This document shows, in pieces, positions 10,201-17,728 of a stretch of 64,000 nucleotides of DNA. Origin of the DNA: Dyadobacter psychrophilus (GTDB lineage: Bacteria > Bacteroidota > Bacteroidia > Cytophagales > Spirosomataceae); assembly GCF_900167945.1 (NCBI RefSeq), contig NZ_FUZA01000010.1, positions 100,095 through 164,094 on the forward strand. Reading direction: 5' to 3'. A program made the translations under genes and the position numbers. Position 1 is the first letter of the stretch. The number at the start of each line of letters is the position of its first letter. The notes under the pieces are model-generated. The model worked only from the letters and a program-made list of their open reading frames with translations, was not told the DNA's origin and did not search any database.

Positions 10201-11785
10201 ACAACTCAACGAGCATGTCGACGAAAAAACCGCAGAACTCAGTGATGCCAACCAGAAGCTCGCGTGGACTGCCGACCGCCTTCAAAGTGTGCTCAACGGC
10301 GTTCCAGCTTCCGTAACATTAATGGAGCCGGTTTATAACGACGATGGCCATGTCACCGACTTCACTACTTCCGTATTCAACGACAAAACACTGGAGTTTA
10401 CCCGCCAGAACAGTGAGCAAATCCAGAATAAGACATTGCTCGAAGTGATCCCTGTTTTAAAAGATGCCGGGCTTTTTGACAGATATGTACAGGTTTTGCA
10501 AACCGGGCAGGCGGCTTATGAAGAATTTTCTATCGAGCATCTTACACTTGCCTTTTTCATCACCCGGCAGGTGGACAAAACCGGGATTGTAGTTACTGTA
10601 CTCGACATTACCGCCAGAAAACAGGCGGAGATCAAGCTCACCGAAGTTGCAGCCAGTCTGCAGGCGGTCCTGGACAGCTCACCTGCGTCGATTGCCTTCT
10701 TTAAGGCTGTCTATTCCGAAGATAGGCAACCAATTGATTTTATGCTGGTTGTATGCAATCAGAAGTTCTCCAGCGACTTTGGAAAGCCCGTTTCTGAACT
10801 GATAGGAATGCTTGCTTCGGGGCTTCTTTCTCTCCAACATCAGCAGGAGATGCTGCAAGTTTACTTAACAAGGGCCCCCTTCTACGAAGAGCATTTACTG
10901 GAGGGAAGTCCAAAATGGCTGGCAACTTCCATGACCAGGCATGATCATGGCATTGCCATTACCGAGCTGGATATTACCCTTTTTAAGGAAAGTAGCTTTC
11001 AGCAGACGAAGTTGATTAAGCAGCTCCAAGGCTCCAACGAAATGATCGAGTCACTGGCCACGATGAAGGAATATGTACAGCAGCGGGGCGCCTTTTTACG
11101 CTCTTCGTTCCACGACCTGCGGGGCAGTTTTGGTATCATCGTAGGCGCAACGTCCCTATTTAATATGATGGATACGCAGCAGGAACGTGAAAGGATTCTT
11201 GATATGTTGCAGCGAAACCTGATGCAAGTGTCGGCGATGATGAACCAGATGCTGGATTATGCCAGGCTGGAATCAGGTGAAGAAAAATTACACATTGACA
11301 GCTTCAATGCAGGAAGCCTTTTGACTGAACTATGTGCCGGGTCGGAGCAGCTGGCATTGGAAAAGGGGCTTTCCTTACAATTTGACGGGCCAGCTGATCT
11401 TTTTGTAGAAGGTGACGATGTAAAAGTGCGCCGCATTGCACAGAATCTCATTTTAAATGCATTGAAATATACCACAGAAGGCTCCGTGAATGTAAGTTGG
11501 CAGGCACTTGGCCATGAAAATGGCCAAGTGCGCTCCTGGAAGTTTGTCGTCACGGATACAGGACCGGGACTTCCCGAGGGTCTGCTAACAAAAATGGATG
11601 GCAAAGAATCCGTGGTTTCCGGTCCTGACTCGCAGCCCAATACGGAAGGACATGGGGAAGGAATCGGACTTTTTATCATCAAACGCCTCTGTGAGCTCCT
11701 CAAAGCGAAACTGGAAATTAAAAGTAAGCCCGGAGTAGGGACTACTTTTACAGTTACCTTTCCGCTGACTTATTGGATTAAGTGA
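7250..11785 (+). CDS. CheB-CheR-PAS-histidine kinase fusion protein
   Basis: A 1511-residue cytoplasmic signalling protein. Domains in order: CheB methylesterase (about 24-215; GGSAGG, IQHLSPDYDS, LSGMASDGTLGL); CheR methyltransferase (about 235-490; TTIRRRIIRRM, NVTDFFRD, SAM site WVAGCSTGQEAYS, SCRNLLIYL); a linker and a highly charged coiled coil at about 676-735; PAS-like domains beginning near 740, 863, 1010 and 1137; then HisKA (SFHDLRGSFG, His near 1288) and HATPase (NLILNALKYT, DTGPGLPEG, EGIGLFIIKRL). It combines opposed methylation and demethylation activities with a kinase in one chain. There is no membrane segment and no receiver, so phosphate must leave to a separate receiver such as the double-receiver protein just upstream. 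Confidence 0.95.
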   Translation: MTDPGPMSKPENTEYTNLHPGKKPVPIVAIGGSAGGQQAMSELLSYLPADTGLAYVYIQHLSPDYDSKLDSILSVKTSMQVYEAVHLMPVEPNHLYIIPPGKAMEVIDGVLVLTPRKPKPEPNLPVDQFFLSLAKRQKDGAIGIVLSGMASDGTLGLKAIKVAGGITIAQDETAAFQSMPQSAIMEGVVDMVLPPQEIATELSRLSNHADIFKLTSESSEVVQDDNDKEDLKKILAFVKSATGVDFTHYKKTTIRRRIIRRMLLYKLETLSEYIAHLKKNPTEAGVLFNDLLINVTDFFRDPQTMDHVKKHILPLISQGKSTSEAVRIWVAGCSTGQEAYSMAIMMLEVLGDRAASVPVQIFATDLSDTAIAKARLGIFAKSELTDVSPTRLDRYFSKVDDHYRVNKLVRDLCVFAPHNLLSDPPFSRMDLISCRNLLIYLDDELQKKVFATFHYALKPDGYLLLGKSESVGSSPTYFAQIEKTQKIFVRKNNAQTKIPLDMAFKSNTPVVPIKALTTKTTELVTVGDLDKLVDNLLLSQYVPASVVIDQDLEIIQFRGVTTPFLQHSAGKASLNLSKMAHPSLVFELRNIVHKARKSAERQRKNGLEISYPDKPIYVNIEAVPITNPANQQLFLVLFEQINENVAAASNFEDNGQRNRQLEAELTALRQDMHSIVEEQEASNEELQSANEEIVSSNEELQSINEELETSKEEIESANEELQTINQELQTRNDQLTESYEYSEAILSTINEATLVLDEQLRIKNANHAFYRNFLTDADRTEGQLIYELGNRQLDFPEIRHLLHQVGTYNAVVSGLEVTVRISANEQRTMVIHARKLTLHQQQITLLGFEDITVHRREQRLLNERKQWFEKLVDNAPAMIWVCQADGKINFLNKAWVKFTGRPFAENEAIFYGAVHPDDLQAYQVTFAKNLEQQTEFSFEYRLRRSDGEYRWILENASPIFSADESFAGYTGSGVDIHLQKTLTEQLNEHVDEKTAELSDANQKLAWTADRLQSVLNGVPASVTLMEPVYNDDGHVTDFTTSVFNDKTLEFTRQNSEQIQNKTLLEVIPVLKDAGLFDRYVQVLQTGQAAYEEFSIEHLTLAFFITRQVDKTGIVVTVLDITARKQAEIKLTEVAASLQAVLDSSPASIAFFKAVYSEDRQPIDFMLVVCNQKFSSDFGKPVSELIGMLASGLLSLQHQQEMLQVYLTRAPFYEEHLLEGSPKWLATSMTRHDHGIAITELDITLFKESSFQQTKLIKQLQGSNEMIESLATMKEYVQQRGAFLRSSFHDLRGSFGIIVGATSLFNMMDTQQERERILDMLQRNLMQVSAMMNQMLDYARLESGEEKLHIDSFNAGSLLTELCAGSEQLALEKGLSLQFDGPADLFVEGDDVKVRRIAQNLILNALKYTTEGSVNVSWQALGHENGQVRSWKFVVTDTGPGLPEGLLTKMDGKESVVSGPDSQPNTEGHGEGIGLFIIKRLCELLKAKLEIKSKPGVGTTFTVTFPLTYWIK
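9278..9455 (+). repeat. Coiled-coil repeat region inside the CheB-CheR-kinase gene
   Basis: About 60 codons encode near-repeats around NEELQSANEE, NEELQSINEE, NEELQTINQE, with DNA copies of gaagaattgcaaa. This is a continuous heptad coiled coil joining CheR to the PAS/kinase part. It is probably a dimerisation and signal-transmission helix. Confidence 0.8.
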
Positions 11786-11850
11786 TGAGGCGATGGTGGA
11801 TGTATACTAACTTACTGTGGTTTCGACAGATCGTTTAACCCTGCGATCCG

Positions 11851-12582
11851 CTACTTTTTGTTGCGTAAATCCAGGTTGTGGAATACAAAAACCCTTAACA
11901 CATTATTGCTGTTGAAATGGTTGCCCGAAGGAAGCTGCTGAAACTGGTTCATATAGCCCACCTGCAAATTAAGCCCTTTTGTAAACTGGTAACCCAAACC
12001 AACAAAAAGACGGTTTTGGTCAAATAAATTGTAAGTAATCTGTTTACCCGCATTGATGTGAATTTCGTCGTTGAATGCGAAGAACAATGTATTAGGCTCT
12101 ATGAAGTCCCTGTTCAATGGCACCATCAGGTTCAGTAAATACCGGAAACGAAAATTAAAATTGTAACCATCCTGCAAAGCGTCATTAGCAATTTTACGGT
12201 TAAAACGCTCTTCCACCCGGATCCATTGCTGGGTTTGCAGGCGCTTTTGACGGCTTGTCCAGAGCACCTGTTGCCACAGCCTGTTTTCAGGGCGGACGGT
12301 GTGGAGTCCGACTGCGGGATAGCTTCGCGCATACGCGTACCCGGCAGTAAACCTGAGATGATCATTGGCATAATAGGTAATCCCCGGCCTTATGATCTGT
12401 GTAGACCATCGGTCTAAAAAATCAGTCCTTCGGGCATGCAAATCCAGCCAGATACCCCATTTATCGTTGATTCTGGTCTGATTGAAATAGCCCAGCCACA
12501 CGCCGTTGTGTTTATTGACCTGTTTTTGGCCAAGCGATGGGATTGAGAAAAGGACAAGCAGGAGTAATGATATTTTCTTCAT
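11851..12582 (-). CDS. DUF2490 family outer-membrane protein
   Basis: A protein of about 243 residues starting at the ATG at 12582, which begins a clear signal peptide (MKKISLLLLVLFSIPSLGQ); an upstream in-frame start would add a non-hydrophobic stretch. The mature part has alternating aromatic/polar beta strands (WGIWLDLHARR, YYANDHLRFTAGYAYAR, LFVGLGYQFTKGLNLQVGYMNQF) typical of DUF2490, predicted small beta-barrels of unknown function in Bacteroidota. It starts 20 bases after chrA and is probably in the same transcript; whether it helps with oxyanion export is not known. Confidence 0.85.
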   Translation of the reverse strand: MKKISLLLLVLFSIPSLGQKQVNKHNGVWLGYFNQTRINDKWGIWLDLHARRTDFLDRWSTQIIRPGITYYANDHLRFTAGYAYARSYPAVGLHTVRPENRLWQQVLWTSRQKRLQTQQWIRVEERFNRKIANDALQDGYNFNFRFRYLLNLMVPLNRDFIEPNTLFFAFNDEIHINAGKQITYNLFDQNRLFVGLGYQFTKGLNLQVGYMNQFQQLPSGNHFNSNNVLRVFVFHNLDLRNKK

Positions 12583-12602
12583 GAAAACAGGCAAAAATAT
12601 TT

Positions 12603-13784
12603 TTATAGGTAAGTTTTGATGCAAAAGCCAATAATAGCTGCCACTAAAATGACGTAAGGTTCTTGTAATTTTTTAATGTAAATCAGTGAAAGGACGGTAA
12701 CGACAGCAATAAGCGCAGAAGCTACATCGACAATCGAGCGGGTAGCAATAACGAAAACAGATCCGACCAACGCACCAACGACAGCCGCCGTAATCCCGTC
12801 CACAAAGGCTTTGATACTGGTATTTTTAGAAATCTTTTTAAAGTATGGCGCAGGCAGGACCGTGAAAACAAAGCATGGGAGAAAAACGCCCAGCGCTGCC
12901 ACAGCCGCCCCCGCAAAACCGGAAACCAGAAAGCCGATAAAGCCAACGGTGATCACCACCGGCCCCGGCGTAATCATGGCGACCGCAACGGAATCCAGGA
13001 ACTGCTGCTCGTTGAGCCAGCCCATTTCACCAACGACACCTGCCTGCAAGAATGGAATGATCGCCAGTCCGCTCCCAAATACAAATGCCCCTGCCTCGGT
13101 AAAAAAGAGCCCTAACTTAACAAGCTCGCCGGGCTCATATTGCCAGAAACCTGTTCCTGCTAAAAGCACAACGGACAAAGAAGTGTTCCTTTTTTCCAGC
13201 CATCTGGGCGGCGCTTTCACGACCATATAAATAAACCCAAGCAGGATAAAAAGCCACACTTCTTCTCTTTGGGTGATGGCGGTGACAATAGCCATCGTCA
13301 AAAAGAATATCCACAACAGCCACCGGCTTTTGATTGCCTCTGGCTCAATTTTGCTGATTGATTTGAGCGTCAACTTATAACAACTCAGCGAAATAATGCC
13401 AATTACGGCAGCACCCACACCATACAATACAGACTGCATCCATGGAAGCCCGCCATATAATTTGTAAGCGATACCCAGCAAAACAACCATCAAAAAAGAG
13501 GGCAGCACAAAAGCAAGACCTGTGAGTGTAGCACCCCAAACACCATAATGCACATAACCCAGATAAATGCCGAGCTGGGCAGCCAGCGGGCCCGGTGCAA
13601 GCTGCGCAAGCGCAAGGCCTTCCCGGTATTCATCCTCTGAGATCCACCTTTTGTCTTCCACCAGATCGCGGTGCATATAGCCAATCAGGGCAACCGGGCC
13701 GCCAAAGCCTAATGTGCCGAGTTTAAGGAAATACCTGGTTAATTCAGCCAAAGTGTACTTAGCTGTCTGGGTTACAGATTCCAT
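12603..13784 (-). CDS. chrA: Chromate transporter, two-domain (long-chain) CHR family
   Basis: An inner-membrane protein of 393 residues from the ATG at 13784; an upstream TTG at 13799 would add five residues. Two homologous CHR halves are visible. The N-terminal half has FGGPVALIGYMHRDLV and LAQLAPGPLAAQLGIYLGY; the C-terminal half has FGSGLAIIPFLQAGVV and MITPGPVVITVGFIGF. Both halves keep the FGG/FGSG and PGP motifs of the family. The family exports chromate by proton-coupled antiport; some members have other roles, so the substrate is an inference. It leads a two-gene unit with the DUF2490 gene. Confidence 0.93.
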   Translation of the reverse strand: MESVTQTAKYTLAELTRYFLKLGTLGFGGPVALIGYMHRDLVEDKRWISEDEYREGLALAQLAPGPLAAQLGIYLGYVHYGVWGATLTGLAFVLPSFLMVVLLGIAYKLYGGLPWMQSVLYGVGAAVIGIISLSCYKLTLKSISKIEPEAIKSRWLLWIFFLTMAIVTAITQREEVWLFILLGFIYMVVKAPPRWLEKRNTSLSVVLLAGTGFWQYEPGELVKLGLFFTEAGAFVFGSGLAIIPFLQAGVVGEMGWLNEQQFLDSVAVAMITPGPVVITVGFIGFLVSGFAGAAVAALGVFLPCFVFTVLPAPYFKKISKNTSIKAFVDGITAAVVGALVGSVFVIATRSIVDVASALIAVVTVLSLIYIKKLQEPYVILVAAIIGFCIKTYL

Positions 13785-13875
13785 GTCTATGTGTTGCAAA
13801 GTGGTTGCAATACTAGCTTAGCTGGAAGCCAAATGATAGAATGGAAATGACGGATTTGTACGGAGATTACTTTTT

Positions 13876-13898
13876 TCAGATTTTTTTCTAAAATCTGA
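13876..13898. repeat. Perfect 8-bp inverted repeat upstream of chrA
   Basis: TCAGATTT and AAATCTGA are separated by 7 bases, about 92 bases upstream of the chrA start. There is no proper T-tract on the strand of the gene. It could be an operator or a leader hairpin; the function is unknown. Confidence 0.35.
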
Positions 13899-13993
13899 CA
13901 GGTTTTGCGTGTGCTTTTACTTTTGAAGATATAAAAAACTTCTGGCCAGCTACCCGTCGCGTAATTACTATTGCAATTTTCATTGCCACTAAC

Positions 13994-14029
13994 GCAAAAA
14001 GCACCTAGCAAATTAATGCTAAGTGCTTT
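13994..14029 (-). terminator. Rho-independent terminator after tRNA-Asn
   Basis: Read on the minus strand, the stem AAAGCACTTAGCA pairs with TGCTAGGTGCTTT (one G-U pair) around a short AT loop. A short T-rich tail follows. It lies about 25 bases beyond the tRNA 3' end. Confidence 0.75.
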
Positions 14030-14054
14030 CGGAGCGGCGGACCGCATTTTCAGG

Positions 14055-14128
14055 CTCCCGAAGTTGGGCTCGAACCAACGACCCTCTGATTAACAGTCAG
14101 ATGCTCTAACCGGCTGAGCTATTCAGGA
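14055..14128 (-). tRNA. tRNA-Asn (anticodon GTT)
   Basis: A 74-base cloverleaf. The acceptor stem TCCTGAA pairs with TTCGGGA (one G-U), followed by discriminator G. The D-arm contains GCTCAGCCGGTTAGAGC, the anticodon arm is TCTGA-CTGTTAA-TCAGA with anticodon GTT, and the T-arm is GTTGG-TTCGAGC-CCAAC. CCA is not encoded. A TAGATTTG promoter box lies upstream and a hairpin terminator downstream, so it is probably transcribed on its own. Confidence 0.97.
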
Positions 14129-14162
14129 ATTTCAAATCCGATTAACTATCTGAATTCTGGTG

Positions 14163-14170
14163 CAAATCTA
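14163..14170 (-). promoter_or_regulatory. TAnnTTTG -7 box for tRNA-Asn
   Basis: Read on the minus strand this is TAGATTTG, an exact match to the Bacteroidota -7 consensus, 34 bases before the 5' end of the tRNA. No clear -33 TTG is seen. Confidence 0.6.
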
Positions 14171-14213
14171 AGAATTTGATCTATACAGCGCAAGAATAAA
14201 TTTAAAAAAAATG

Positions 14214-14495
14214 TCATCCCTGCACCTGCTGAAGGATTAACTCCTTGACTCTCTTGGCATCTGATTTGGTAAAATTATTGATAATAATCTCCGGACGCAT
14301 TCTTGGAATCACCCTTATCGTGGAAAAAAACATTCCGCTTTCAATTTCCACACCGGAAATATCTGAATAAAAAACAAAGTTGTCATTGCTCTTGAAAAGC
14401 TTCTTGACGGTAAATGTTACGCCTTTCTCACCGAATGTTACTGAATCAGGAAAAAATGGATTCATCAGGCCGCTGGCGCTATATCGTTCGTTCAT
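14214..14495 (-). CDS. Small PH-domain-like hypothetical protein
   Basis: A 93-residue protein with an ATG start. It has alternating short strands (VTFGEKGVTFTVKKLF, NFVFYSDISGVEIE, STIRVIPRM, PEIIINNF) and a closing helix (SDAKRVKELILQQV), the arrangement of bacterial pleckstrin-homology-like domains (DUF304-like). There is no signal peptide or membrane segment. It starts 23 bases after the end of rsmG on the same strand and may be the last gene of that unit. The function is unknown; the fold assignment comes from pattern only. Confidence 0.75.
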   Translation of the reverse strand: MNERYSASGLMNPFFPDSVTFGEKGVTFTVKKLFKSNDNFVFYSDISGVEIESGMFFSTIRVIPRMRPEIIINNFTKSDAKRVKELILQQVQG

Positions 14496-14518
14496 GTTAA
14501 CTTAGGTTATATATAATG

Positions 14519-15139
14519 TTATAATGGTACGTAAAGCACTTTCTTGGTTTGGAAAAATTCCTCCTCAAAAAAATCGGAGAGCTCGTAAATACGGGATTTT
14601 TGGTTCAGCTCAGAAAGCTCTTCCGTCAGGTCCCCGCCTTTTAAGTATAAAATTCCGTTCCTCAGCGAATGAAATGAGTTTTTGCTGATGTTCTTTTTCA
14701 CCCAACCCACAAAAGGTGTGATCCTGGTAACAGCCCTGCTTACTACAAATTCATAGGAGTCGTCCAGTTTTTCGGCCCGGATCTGCTCGGCTTTAACATT
14801 ATCCAGCTTCAACGCGTCTGCAATTTCCTGCACCACGCGTATTTTTTTGCCAATGCTGTCAACGAGGTGAAACTGTGCTTTCGGAAATAGGATCGCCAGC
14901 GGAATACCGGGAAAACCGCCGCCGGTGCCCACATCCAGAATGCTTGTTCCTGACTTGAATTCAAGCACTTTTGCGATGCCTAACGAATGCAAAATGTGCC
15001 TTTCATATAATGTATCAATGTCTTGTCGGGAAATTACATTGACTCTGGCATTCCAAAACTGGTATAATTCCTCCATCTGGCCAAACTTATCACGCTGATC
15101 GGCAGTCAGATCCGGGAAATATTTATTGATTAATTCCAC
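14519..15139 (-). CDS. rsmG: 16S rRNA (guanine-527 N7) methyltransferase
   Basis: A 206-residue RsmG (GidB) protein that uses S-adenosylmethionine to methylate G527 of 16S rRNA. The N-terminal helices with FWNARVNVISRQDIDTLYERH lead to the SAM site LDVGTGGGFPGIPLAILFP; FVVSRAVTRI is also characteristic. The start is GTG at 15139, which overlaps the end of the upstream glycosyltransferase gene by 10 bases, so translation is likely coupled. Confidence 0.96.
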   Translation of the reverse strand: MELINKYFPDLTADQRDKFGQMEELYQFWNARVNVISRQDIDTLYERHILHSLGIAKVLEFKSGTSILDVGTGGGFPGIPLAILFPKAQFHLVDSIGKKIRVVQEIADALKLDNVKAEQIRAEKLDDSYEFVVSRAVTRITPFVGWVKKNISKNSFHSLRNGILYLKGGDLTEELSELNQKSRIYELSDFFEEEFFQTKKVLYVPL

Positions 15140-16311
15140 GTTTTACGGGGTTTTCGTCTGGTAAAGGTCAAGAAACCAAAGACCAGATAATAGATAAAGA
15201 ATGCAAAATCCATGAACAAAAAAGTGAACCATTCCACTGTCTTGTCCAATTTGTTATTGATAATAAAAAATAAAAACCATTGAATGATCCACCTCGCTGC
15301 AAACAAAATGCCCAGTCCCTGCAAAATATAAATATCTCTGGTAATAAGGCCGAATATCAAAATGGCAATTCCGGAGATCCAAACGGCAATGTGCGCGCCG
15401 GACAACAGGCCGAGTAACATCTTATTTCGCATTCTGTAAAATGTGCTTACCGACATGTGCCGCTGTTTCTGCCTGTACCACGATTGCCAGGTTGTTTTCG
15501 GAAGGGAGTACATGAAGGACTCCTCTGCTATCGAAATGGCTGTGTTGGTCCGTGTCGAAGCCTCATTGAGAAAAATGTCGTCATCGCCTCCATAAACGTT
15601 TTTGTGGCGATAAAAACCTTTGTTAGCAAAGAAAACAGACCTCTTATATAATATGTTGCGACCGACACCCATATAGGTAAAGCCGGCGAGTGCAAAAGAG
15701 AGATACTGAACGGCTGCGTAAAAGGTTTCACAGCGGATAAACCAATTGAGCAGGCCGCGTTCCTTTATATAAGGTGAAAATCCCAGAACAATGTCTTTTT
15801 CCTGACTAATCCGCGAAGTCATGGCCGTAATCCAGTGATTGGACGTCGGGCGGCAATCTGCGTCGGTCATGAGTGCGACCGGATATTTGGCCTGCTTCAT
15901 GCCCACGGTAAGCGCGTATTTTTTAGGAGTGATATGGGAAAACTGATCGTTAATCCGCACATACCGGATGTGTTTCCACTTAAAAATATGTTGCCGGATA
16001 AACTCTTCACTCCCGTCATCTGAACGATCATCCAGCAGGATCACTTCAAACTCAGGATAGTCCTGCGCGTCCAGCAAAGGGATCAGCTGAGTAAGGTTGT
16101 CTCTCTCATTCCAAGCACAAACAAGCACTGTAACTCCCGGTAACTCGTTGTCATAATTGGCGCCTTGTTCGTAAAATGCCAGCTTGGTAAAAAAGAACAG
16201 ATAGTAGCACAATTGAACGAACACAAACGCCGCAAGCGCAAAGAGTAAATAATCGGCCACAATGGAAGAGAGTTGTAAAATTTTATCATCTTGATGCAAA
16301 TATAAGGTCAT
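15130..16311 (-). CDS. Membrane-anchored family 2 glycosyltransferase
   Basis: A protein of about 393 residues from ATG 16311; an upstream in-frame TTG at 16356 would reach into the tgt promoter box. A membrane helix near the N-terminus (YLLFALAAFVFVQLCYYLFFF) is followed by a GT-A domain with VLVCAWNERDNLTQLI, VILLDDRSDDGS and the metal-binding TDADCRP. The acceptor-site residues resemble a QKQRHMS-type (Q/RXXRW-like) motif near SWYRQKQRHMSVS. Two or three C-terminal membrane segments follow. It overlaps rsmG by 10 bases. A processive or lipid-linked glycan transferase is likely; the substrate is unknown. Confidence 0.9.
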   Translation of the reverse strand: MTLYLHQDDKILQLSSIVADYLLFALAAFVFVQLCYYLFFFTKLAFYEQGANYDNELPGVTVLVCAWNERDNLTQLIPLLDAQDYPEFEVILLDDRSDDGSEEFIRQHIFKWKHIRYVRINDQFSHITPKKYALTVGMKQAKYPVALMTDADCRPTSNHWITAMTSRISQEKDIVLGFSPYIKERGLLNWFIRCETFYAAVQYLSFALAGFTYMGVGRNILYKRSVFFANKGFYRHKNVYGGDDDIFLNEASTRTNTAISIAEESFMYSLPKTTWQSWYRQKQRHMSVSTFYRMRNKMLLGLLSGAHIAVWISGIAILIFGLITRDIYILQGLGILFAARWIIQWFLFFIINNKLDKTVEWFTFLFMDFAFFIYYLVFGFLTFTRRKPRKTWN

Positions 16312-16338
16312 TGTCAGCAATGTTCGAGACGTTAACCC

Positions 16339-16346
16339 TATTTTTG
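16339..16346 (+). promoter_or_regulatory. TAnnTTTG -7 box for tgt
   Basis: TATTTTTG, an exact match to the Bacteroidota -7 consensus, ends 24 bases before the tgt ATG. It lies between the divergent glycosyltransferase gene and tgt. Confidence 0.6.
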
Positions 16347-16370
16347 CACACCACAATTTAAAACCTTTTA

Positions 16371-17504
16371 ATGAAGTTTACATTACAAGTAGAGGATCCG
16401 GCATCCAAAGCAAGAGCCGGGTTTATCGAAACAAGTCACGGAACAATTCAGACTCCGATATTTATGCCGGTGGGCACCGCTGGAACTGTGAAAGCAGTGC
16501 ATCAGCGGGAATTAAAGGAAGACATCAGGGCGCAAATTATTTTAGGAAATACATATCATTTATACCTACGTCCAGGCCTGGACATTTTGCAGAAAGCAGG
16601 CGGGCTTCATGGCTTCAACGGATGGGACCGACCGATCCTGACAGACAGCGGCGGGTATCAGGTTTATTCCCTTGCAGGCACCGGAAGAAAGATCAATGAA
16701 GAGGGTGTGGTATTTAAGTCACACATTGACGGTGGCGTACACACATTCACCCCAGAATATGTGATGGATATTCAGCGCATCATTGGGGCCGACATTATCA
16801 TGGCTTTTGATGAATGTACCCCTTATCCCTGCGATTTCACATACGCCAGGAAATCGATGGAGATGACGCATCGCTGGCTTGGGCGCTGCTGCGCCAGATT
16901 TGATAGCACTACTGACCTTTACGGCCACAGCCAGACACTTTTCCCGATCGTGCAAGGAAGTGTTTACAAAGATCTTAGAGTTCAATCTGCTGAAACAATT
17001 GCTTCGTACGGGCGCGAAGGAAATGCAATCGGAGGCCTGTCGGTGGGCGAGCCTGCCGAGATCATGTACGAGCTTACCGAAGTAGTTTGCGATATCCTTC
17101 CGAGGGATAAGCCGAGATATCTGATGGGTGTCGGCACCCCCGCAAATATCCTGGAATGCATCGCCCTGGGTGTTGATATGTTCGATTGTGTGATGCCAAC
17201 AAGGAACGCACGCAATGGCATGATTTTTACGACAGAGGGTGTAATTAATATTCGCAATGAAAAGTGGAAGGATGACTTGTCACCGATCGATGCCGGACTT
17301 GGAGGTTATGTCAGTACATTCTATAGTAAGGCTTACCTTCGGCACCTGGTGAAATCGGATGAAATGCTTGGGGCTCAGATCGCAAGTGTGCATAACCTTA
17401 CTTTTTATCTGTGGCTGGTTAACAGTGCAAGAGAGAAGATCATAGCAGGAGAATTTGTTCCATGGAAGAAAGAAATGGAAAAAAAATTAAATCAACGGCT
17501 TTGA
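16371..17504 (+). CDS. tgt: tRNA-guanine transglycosylase (queuosine synthesis)
   Basis: A 377-residue enzyme that swaps guanine 34 of GUN-anticodon tRNAs for preQ1 on the way to queuosine. Active-site features present are ILTDSGGYQVYSL, MAFDECTPYP, GGLSVGEP and DCVMPTRNARNG. The region where most bacterial Tgt proteins carry a CxCxxC...H zinc site reads SPIDAGLGGYVSTFYSKAYLRHL here: the three cysteines are missing while the His remains. I believe this is a Bacteroidota lineage trait rather than damage, since the rest of the protein is intact. It is a single gene with its own promoter box. Confidence 0.96.
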   Translation: MKFTLQVEDPASKARAGFIETSHGTIQTPIFMPVGTAGTVKAVHQRELKEDIRAQIILGNTYHLYLRPGLDILQKAGGLHGFNGWDRPILTDSGGYQVYSLAGTGRKINEEGVVFKSHIDGGVHTFTPEYVMDIQRIIGADIIMAFDECTPYPCDFTYARKSMEMTHRWLGRCCARFDSTTDLYGHSQTLFPIVQGSVYKDLRVQSAETIASYGREGNAIGGLSVGEPAEIMYELTEVVCDILPRDKPRYLMGVGTPANILECIALGVDMFDCVMPTRNARNGMIFTTEGVINIRNEKWKDDLSPIDAGLGGYVSTFYSKAYLRHLVKSDEMLGAQIASVHNLTFYLWLVNSAREKIIAGEFVPWKKEMEKKLNQRL

Positions 17505-17582
17505 AAGTTCAGAAAAGGACGTTTCTTTCGGGTAAAATTTGGTTACAAAATCAGGAAAGTTTTTCAATTGTATCAACTTCGG

Positions 17583-17613
17583 TTGATTAAATGATATTGT
17601 TAACCTATTTTTG
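17583..17613 (+). promoter_or_regulatory. Bacteroidota-type promoter for the OmpA-like gene
   Basis: A TTG at 17583-17585 and TATTTTTG at 17606-17613 are 20 bases apart, matching the -33/-7 pattern of Bacteroidota sigma factor. The transcript would have a leader of about 110 bases, unusually long here and perhaps stabilising for a highly expressed porin. Confidence 0.6.
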
Positions 17614-17728
17614 TGCGCACTAGGCATTTGGTTAAAGGACGTTTGGCCATGAATAAATTCACAATTTTTTACTCATAATTGACTATAGATCAATCCTAGT
17701 TAATCTTAATAACGCTAACTTGAATAGT

